Assembly: GCF_000699445.3 (NCBI RefSeq)
Contig: NC_067197.1
Location: forward strand, 25,279,809-25,343,808
Source: Schistosoma haematobium
Lineage: Eukaryota; Platyhelminthes; Trematoda; Strigeidida; Schistosomatidae
Direction: 5' to 3'
Length of the DNA stretch: 64,000 nucleotides
The position numbers and the translations under genes were made by a program. Positions 58,105 to 64,000 of the stretch are shown here, piece after piece (position 1 is the first letter of the stretch; every line of letters starts with the position of its first letter). A model generated the notes under the pieces. It worked only from the letters and a program-made list of their open reading frames with translations, did not search any database and was not told the origin of the DNA.

Positions 58105-60200
58105 ATTTATATACTTACTGGTTTCCTCAACTTAATTGTTGGCAAATGAAGTAGCAGAAATCTAATTATTTACTCCCATATTATAGCATCAGTTTCAAGA
58201 TATCGTTTTGTCAGATGCTTAGTGTGTAGATTTTACAATAACCAAAGAAATCATCATTACCATTTACAAATAAGTTCACTCGTATCACTGGTTATCTATA
58301 GATTAAGAAATTTTAGACCATCACGTTTTATAATGTAAAACGTCTGATTACGAAGCTTAATTTGTCATTGTAGATAACAAAAGCTCCTACTGGATGTATG
58401 GGTGAACTAATTTACAATTATAAAAATAATCAGTCAATTCATTCTGAAAAATTTACTAAGCAGTTGTCTTTGCAGGGTCAGTGCTTTTATGTTCATGTAG
58501 ACTTTCTTGTTTATCTGACCTCATACCATCTTATGGATTCGAATTTTAGTGAAGGTTTATTAAATTGCATCTGCGTCACTTTTCCCATAACTGTGGATAC
58601 ACATGAATGCAACGCTTCTGAAAATTATGTAGCACTCTTCAAATGTCTCCAATCCAGCTTGTTTACGTTTATCCAGTAAAATTTAAATCAGTGGTTGTCC
58701 TCAAGCATTGATATGAATTAGAACATCCCATGTCATTTAATCACTCGCAATTATACTCAGATGGCAAGGTTCACTCTTTCTGATGAAGCACTCGGTTCTA
58801 TAAATGCAGTTTATGCTGCAATCTATGTCATATTTACCTTCTTTCGCTACAGTTTGTAATGGAACAAAATGTGGTTGTACTTATATGCAAATAACACTAG
58901 ATCCGAAAATCTTGAAAATATTTGTGGCTGTTTCTGAGAGAAGTGTTTGCATATAGTAAACAGCAAACTGGTTTCTGGATTCCAATGGTGTTTAAAAATA
59001 AGAATAATTACGTAGTTTACTATCAAACAGAAACCTTGACCTTATACATTATCAGATATCTTTGATGGTGTTGGGTTTGGGATATATTTATGATAATTAT
59101 TCTTGGAATATTGTCAAGTTAATTAGATTGACAGAACTAGCAGTGCTCATTGATGAGACGGTTGTTTAAAGTGAAAAGTCTAATTTCAAGGAAGCTATTG
59201 TAATGTGAGTTCATGACTTACTTAAGTAACTATTTTGATAAGTAATAATATAATATTGTGTTCTATTATTCATGTATTCAAATCAAAACATAAAATGAAA
59301 TTCTATTCTGTAACGATCCTTTTATGATTATTCACTTTAAAGTCTATAGAAAATGTATATATTGAGTTTAAGATATCTAAAGACTGGATGGATACATTGT
59401 TTAAAGAAAAAAATAGTATAATCTTATATGGATATCAGGGTGTTTAAATTCAACGTGGTTGTTCTGTTCATCAATCATTTTCTATCAAGAACACCACTTA
59501 TATATGTCAATCAGCAATTTTCAAATTCTTCGCTGTTGTCTCTTTAATTGAAAAAAAAACCCAACTCTAGTCCTCTATAAATCAGTGTCCTCAATGAAGC
59601 ATCTTTTTATATTACGAACAGTAAATTACAAAGTATTGAATATAGACGGTGATTGATTATATTTAACTTAGAGAATAATATCTACTTTGATAGGTAAATG
59701 AATGTGATTAATATATCACTTGAAATAAAAACAAACTTCAATTTCTTCTATTCATGCAGCTTTGTGAAGTTTATTTATGATTATCGCATTCGGAAACTAT
59801 GGACAAAAATTACAGCTTAACCAAAACCAATTTTTACAATAGTACCATACTGTTGCTTTTTTATCGGCTAAATGGTTAAATGTGGTATATTAAGTTTACA
59901 AGATGGTTTTCTGTTTGTTTCGATTGCTTTGCAAAGATTTTTGCTCATTATTAATTTATTGTGTATCCAACAAGTTAACTTCAATCAGAGATGTTCGATA
60001 GGCAAATGATGTGAGATTATATCTAACTTGGGTATTTCCATTTCTTTTAAATGGCTTTACATATTTGTTTCCCATATATCAACAAAGTGTTTACAATTGA
60101 TTGATCACTGTATGGTGATCAATGTCATGTATTTCAGATCCTGCTTAGTGCAATGTGACCACTAGTCTAGGTGACTCGACATTGCGTGCACTATATTGAG
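58105..60200. other. Mostly featureless; possible decayed coding at 58398-59215
   Basis: A 93-codon plus frame (58398-58679) is followed by frames reading DEALGSINAVYAAIYVIF and KLIRLTELAVLIDETVV in different phases, separated by stops. Composition is more protein-like than usual here, so an old processed pseudogene is possible. No family recognised, no splice sites. Confidence 0.3.
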
Positions 60201-60204
60201 ATAA

Positions 60205-60455
60205 GATGATGGTTGGAGGTAGTCGACACCACCCAGTGACCAATCAATTGTAAATACATCTCCTTCCTATAGGAGGTCTTTCATCGCCCGGATAGTCCCA
60301 TGGTAACGTCTCTGACTATAGAGCTGGGTGACATGGGATCGAATCTGCCGGGGAACACCAGTTCTCCCAAGATTACAGGTACAACTTGCTGACGTTCGTC
60401 GAGTAACACGAAACCTATGTCCAAAGTTTTCTGTCGACTACCTCCAATCACTGTC
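60205..60455 (+). repeat. Third tRNA-derived hammerhead-like retroposon with inverted left arm
   Basis: tRNA-like head 60286-60353 (GCCCGGATAGTCCCATGGTA, box B GGGATCGAATC, closing GCCGGGG). Ribozyme-like stretch about 60384-60427: stem I ACUUG/CAAAGU, CUGACGU, GAGUAACACGAAAC, CUAUGUC. The core is one base off (A9 to U) and stem II is unclear. The right arm TGTCGACTACCTCCAATC (60432-60449) has its inverse at 60211-60228 with 17 of 18 matches. Same layout as F2 but no sequence identity with it. Confidence 0.65.
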
Positions 60456-60489
60456 TTGTCAACAGAGTGTATTTTGATAGACAATTAAA

Positions 60490-61180
60490 TCCACAACAAA
60501 ATCAATATTATAATACTTTATTTTGTAGACTAATTCAATAGTAACTTTTTCAAAAAAAACTTTATTTGTTTGAAATAGAAAACTTAAATACATTTTTTAC
60601 TACATTTAAATGACCTTGAGTTTAAAATAATAAGTTGTTAACATCATTATAAAAACTAATCATGTGAAATATATTGAATGTTTATATTGTTGATACACTC
60701 GAACAAATTCAAATGTCAAGGTTGAATGTACAATTTTCTATGGAAATACACACTATTCGAATTAAAATGACTATAGAAATTGATTGGATATTTCGACATA
60801 ATTAATAAACATATTGATTCACTGTAACAAAAAACAAAAACAAAACACAATCATTTATACACACACTCAGATGATGTACCAAATGCTTATATTAGACTAG
60901 ACAGAATTCATTGTTTGTCTACAAGCCACAGAAAGATTTCTGTTCATTTTATTAAGTAAACATTATGAAAAGAGGCAACAGTTGTTGAGGTAATGTTTAA
61001 GAATGTGCTGAATATTTAAGGAACATTTATAGTGTTAGATGAGTCACAGAGAATTATAATAGAAATAATAAACCGTTAATTAAACTGTTACATAGATGAA
61101 ATTAGAGGACGTAACGTTTGTTGATAATGTAATGACATTAAAAACGACAAATGTTGTTAATAGCAAAATTAGAATTATGA
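60490..61180. other. No gene or element recognised
   Basis: AT-rich spacer. Confidence 0.4.
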
Positions 61181-61196
61181 GCACTCAGGTGTTTTA

Positions 61197-61674
61197 AAGA
61201 TAGGGTGGTGGCTAGCAATGAGATTTAAGACACGTGTGCCGTCCTACTTGAGACTCTTCGGCTGGATGTACCTGCATCTCAGACTTCATGGTTAATCTGG
61301 GACTCGAGCCCAGTACCATTCGCCTCGAACGACATCGCGTTATCCGCTTAGCTACTGAGTCTTGATAGCAACGGTATGAAGTTTAAATTCACTTGATGTT
61401 GTTTTGCTTGTATCTTCCTAATGTTACTGTGTCCGAGTCCCGGAGTGAACATCAACTCTGGGATGCAGGTACATCCAGCCGACGAGTCCCAAATAGGACG
61501 AAACGTGCGTCCTGTATTCTACTGCTAGCCACTATCCATCTTTGATTAGAAAGCTTGTGACTTAAGGCTATATCGAGGCGATCCACCCAGGATGCACTTA
61601 TGCCAACATGAGACTGATTAATTGCAGTCCTAAATAATAATGGGAAGGTATATGTAAAACAACACCAAGTGAAT
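61197..61674. repeat. Sm-alpha-like inverted pair, 12-bp TSD
   Basis: TCAGGTGTTTTA (61185-61196) and TCAGGTATTTTA (61675-61686). Inverted arm, ribozyme, leader, box B (GGGACTCGAGCCC) and head, inverted tail stub (AAATTCACTTGATGTTG). Then forward box B end (GTCCGAGTCCCGG), leader, forward ribozyme at 61473-61517 (CCGACGA: U4 to C; GAAA and GUC kept), arm, connector and tail. Confidence 0.8.
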
Positions 61675-61686
61675 TCAGGTATTTTA

Positions 61687-63633
61687 TTGATATGGATAGT
61701 TTTCTATCACATTAATGCAATACCTATCTCGTAGATATGTTTAAGACAATTATATCATTTTAATTCATATTTTTAAACTAAGAAAATGCTGACTATACAT
61801 ACAGTTAACGAATCTGTACATTGTAAAATGTAGGGGGGGTTGCAATTAGTCATCAAGAACCCGTGGACCTGAGCTTAGAACTGGTTGGGACTGATCAGTA
61901 AAGCGTACCTTTAGTGTTGATGGAAAATGATATTTTCAACCAAAATAAAACATAAACCCATGTTAATTTTTTAATTACCTAAAAACGCCAAACCTCGCAA
62001 CATAGTGCACGCGTTTACGAGTCCCTTGAGCTTATGTCAACATTGCGACTCGATCGACAGAATTCTTCCAACCATGATAAGAACCAAGTAAACATGACAT
62101 CGACCACTAATCAATAACCAACCAGCCGTATGATAAAATATGTATTAAAAAAATACATGAAAGTATGTTTATTGATGGGTATGTTTCTAGCAAGTAGCGA
62201 TCACAGTGACAATCCAATTACTTTTGAATACCAGATAAGATGAAACTTAAAAAACTTAAGGTTAAATTAGGATATACATAATATTAAATGAGGCCAACAA
62301 TGTAGGTTGTTCAGGTTATTTTTTAAAAGTCATTATGGTATCAAATTCTATAAAATTTATAATACAGAAAACTTTTGAGATCCAATGAAAATCAACATGA
62401 CTTTCATGAAAAATGTAGGTCAAATTTTATCAATATTAAGTTTGTATAACTCCAATTGTACTAATAATTGATTTTACGTCAGTTATTAATGGTCTAACTG
62501 ATAAACTTGTTCAATTTTGTTCTGTTCCCTGAGATCATTTCCAAAAAAATATATAAAATTGTGTACACAAGAAACAACAGTAAAATAATGCATAAAAGGT
62601 AATTATACATTGAGGATTAGTTTACTTTGTTGAAATTAATGAAACTTTGAGTAAACATATTTAAAGAGACTATTTGCTTGTGACAGTTATTTGCGTTTTT
62701 TTTTAAAATCTATTTCATTTTGATTCTAAAGTAAGTATCATTTTTAAATATACGTTGTTGATGGCTGTTTCATTTTTTTTCATTTTAAGAATAGAAGGTT
62801 TGAGCATTGACTAATTTCATATGAAAACAATTGGAAGTTAGTCAACTCTTGTAAAATAGCTCGTTACAGGTTATGTCAGTAGTGTCATTAACCTAAATGT
62901 TTATCTTTATTCTTGGTGTTAGTGATTAAAGACAATCGAAAAGAAGACTAGTAAATCAGTTTCCTGTTTTTAGATGCTCATCAGTGAGATATATCTGATA
63001 TCAGTTCAAGATCTGGATGATCATCATTATCGGTATACATAACACTGGCCATTTATTGTCTTCAAACATCATACATATAATGTTAAATTGAGATTTAAAA
63101 ATCATGCCTATAATTCAGATCCGTTCATCAAGCAACATATGATTATTTTTAAAATGCTATTTACAGATCACGAATATGATGATCTATCCGGTAGCATCCT
63201 TAAAACTGTATAAAATATGAAAAACAGTAGTGAATACTTATAGGTTGCATATGACCATTCATATTTTTGATTTGTCATTTAATTTTCAATGAATCATACT
63301 TTCCTAATTCAGTATTATTTTATATGTAAATGAATGTCATAATTTCATGACTAGCAGTTCTCTGTTCTGAAAATTAACTGGTTAGAATTTTGACATTAGT
63401 TTTATAGACAAAATGTTAAGTTTGGCGGCTTTTATTTATTGATTAACCAACTATATCATCATAACACTGTTCAATCGAGAATGAATATCTGTTATTTATA
63501 AACTAGAGATATTGAATACAAAAAAGTTATTATTTACTTTGTTCATTAAATAAATACTAATTCAATGGAATAAATGAAAAGCATTAGATTTTCATAATGA
63601 AACATGACTGTCAGGTAAACAAGAATAATTTGG
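61687..63633. other. Mostly featureless; unassigned GC-richer patch 61830-62110
   Basis: 61830-62110 holds a G-run, AACCCGTGGACCTGAGC, CGCAACATAGTGCACGCG and TTGCGACTCGATCGACAG. It could be a decayed LTR or other repeat; no partner in the window, no frame. The rest is AT-rich. Confidence 0.4.
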
Positions 63634-63647
63634 TAAATAATAAATGA

Positions 63648-63974
63648 GAATGGGTTTGTGGAGATTTTAGAAATTTCACAGATTGAAATCACGAGTCAAT
63701 TAAAGCTAGGCCACCATGGAAAACCTGGAAGCACTGGACGGCCGTTTCGTCCTAGTATGGGACTCCTCAGCAGTGCGCATCCATGATCCCGCACCTCGCG
63801 AGATTCGAACCCAGGACCTATCAGTCTCTCGCCAAGCGCTTAAACAACTAGACCACTGAGCCGGCACCCAATGGTGTTAATGTCTAACTTCTGAGGAGTC
63901 CCATACTAGGACGAAGCGGCCGTCCAGTGCCTCCAGGTTTTCCATGGTGGTCTAGCTTCAATTGACTCATGATT
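63648..63974. repeat. F2 inverted pair, 14-bp perfect TSD
   Basis: TAAATAATAAATGA at 63634-63647 and 63975-63988. Left: complete inverted unit from 3' end (GGGTTTGTGGAGATTTTAG) through tail, intact ribozyme, head (inverted box B GATTCGAACCC at 63808; box A near 63860) and start of leader (ATGTCTAACTT). Right: forward unit starting exactly at the ribozyme core (CTGAGGAG at 63891), without the stem I 5' strand, and continuing through GUC and the tail. The clearest example of the architecture. Confidence 0.9.
63731..63776 (-). ncRNA. Hammerhead ribozyme (F2 type), intact
   Basis: Minus strand. Stem I GCACUG/CAGUGC perfect, outer helix GGA/UCC possible across an internal loop UGC/U, core CUGAGGA, stem II GUCC/GGAC with the alternative loop CAUACUA, GAAA, stem III ACGG/CCGU, cleavage after GUC at 63737. 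Best consensus match in the window. Confidence 0.9.
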
Positions 63975-64000
63975 TAAATAATAAATGAACTTATTACTAA

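Noticed and set aside
58398..59215. Calling a named gene or pseudogene
   Set aside because: The frames look mildly protein-like, but stops, phase changes and lack of any recognised motif prevent a functional call.

Overview
The window looks like AT-rich nuclear DNA of a blood fluke (Schistosoma, probably African clade; species not resolvable by eye). Three things point there: Sm-alpha-type retroposons carrying a hammerhead ribozyme, SR2-like RTE and CR1-like non-LTR fragments, and Merlin DNA transposons whose ends begin GGYGAGACTATAATT. There are no bacterial-style gene arrays. Coding sequence is a few short exons separated by kilobases of repeat-filled intron.

Left 10 kb: four minus-strand exons (10043-9723, 7299-6922, 4956-4284, 1199-898) have splice sites and matching intron phases (0, 0, 1). 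They join into an open frame of exactly 558 codons that continues past the left edge of the window. I do not recognise the protein. Its middle is low-complexity, first acidic and then basic and Ser/Arg-rich, while the last visible exon looks more like a folded domain. Two further minus-strand coding segments (25712-25632 and 18272-18109) are phase-compatible with being upstream exons of the same gene, or the ends of other genes; this is tentative. The introns hold an internally deleted SR2-like element, a Merlin remnant and hammerhead retroposons.

From 10 to 64 kb the recognisable content is almost entirely mobile DNA. The most abundant family (called F2 here) has a tRNA-like pol III head (boxes A and B), then a minimal type I hammerhead of 46 nt (stem I GCACUG/CAGUGC, core CUGAGGA...GAAA, two-to-four-pair stem III CGG/CCG, cleavage after GUC), then a tail of about 90 nt. 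The second family is Sm-alpha-like (stem I AUCCAG/CUGGAU). Three further small families (6252-6405, 57961-58100, 60205-60455) also carry ribozyme-like hairpins. Other contents are two gypsy-like LTRs, one a solo LTR with a 5-bp duplication; three further Merlin-derived copies, one with a transposase remnant; a twin-primed SR2-like copy; a 126-bp SR2 5'-end fragment with its own target duplication; CR1-like 3' ends; a CR1-type reverse transcriptase C terminus; and a possible Penelope-like GIY-YIG endonuclease remnant.

The main observation is a shared architecture. In all five hammerhead families many insertions contain an inverted copy of the sequence lying just 3' of the ribozyme cleavage site, often the ribozyme too, at the left end, and the normal orientation at the right end. 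At eleven loci the whole inverted structure lies inside one pair of 9-14 bp target-site duplications, so each was made in a single insertion event. Transcripts would fold into hairpins with ribozymes facing each other. The plausible mechanism is twin priming or template switching on monomer or tandem ribozyme RNAs, by a Penelope-like or non-LTR machinery; that part is inference.
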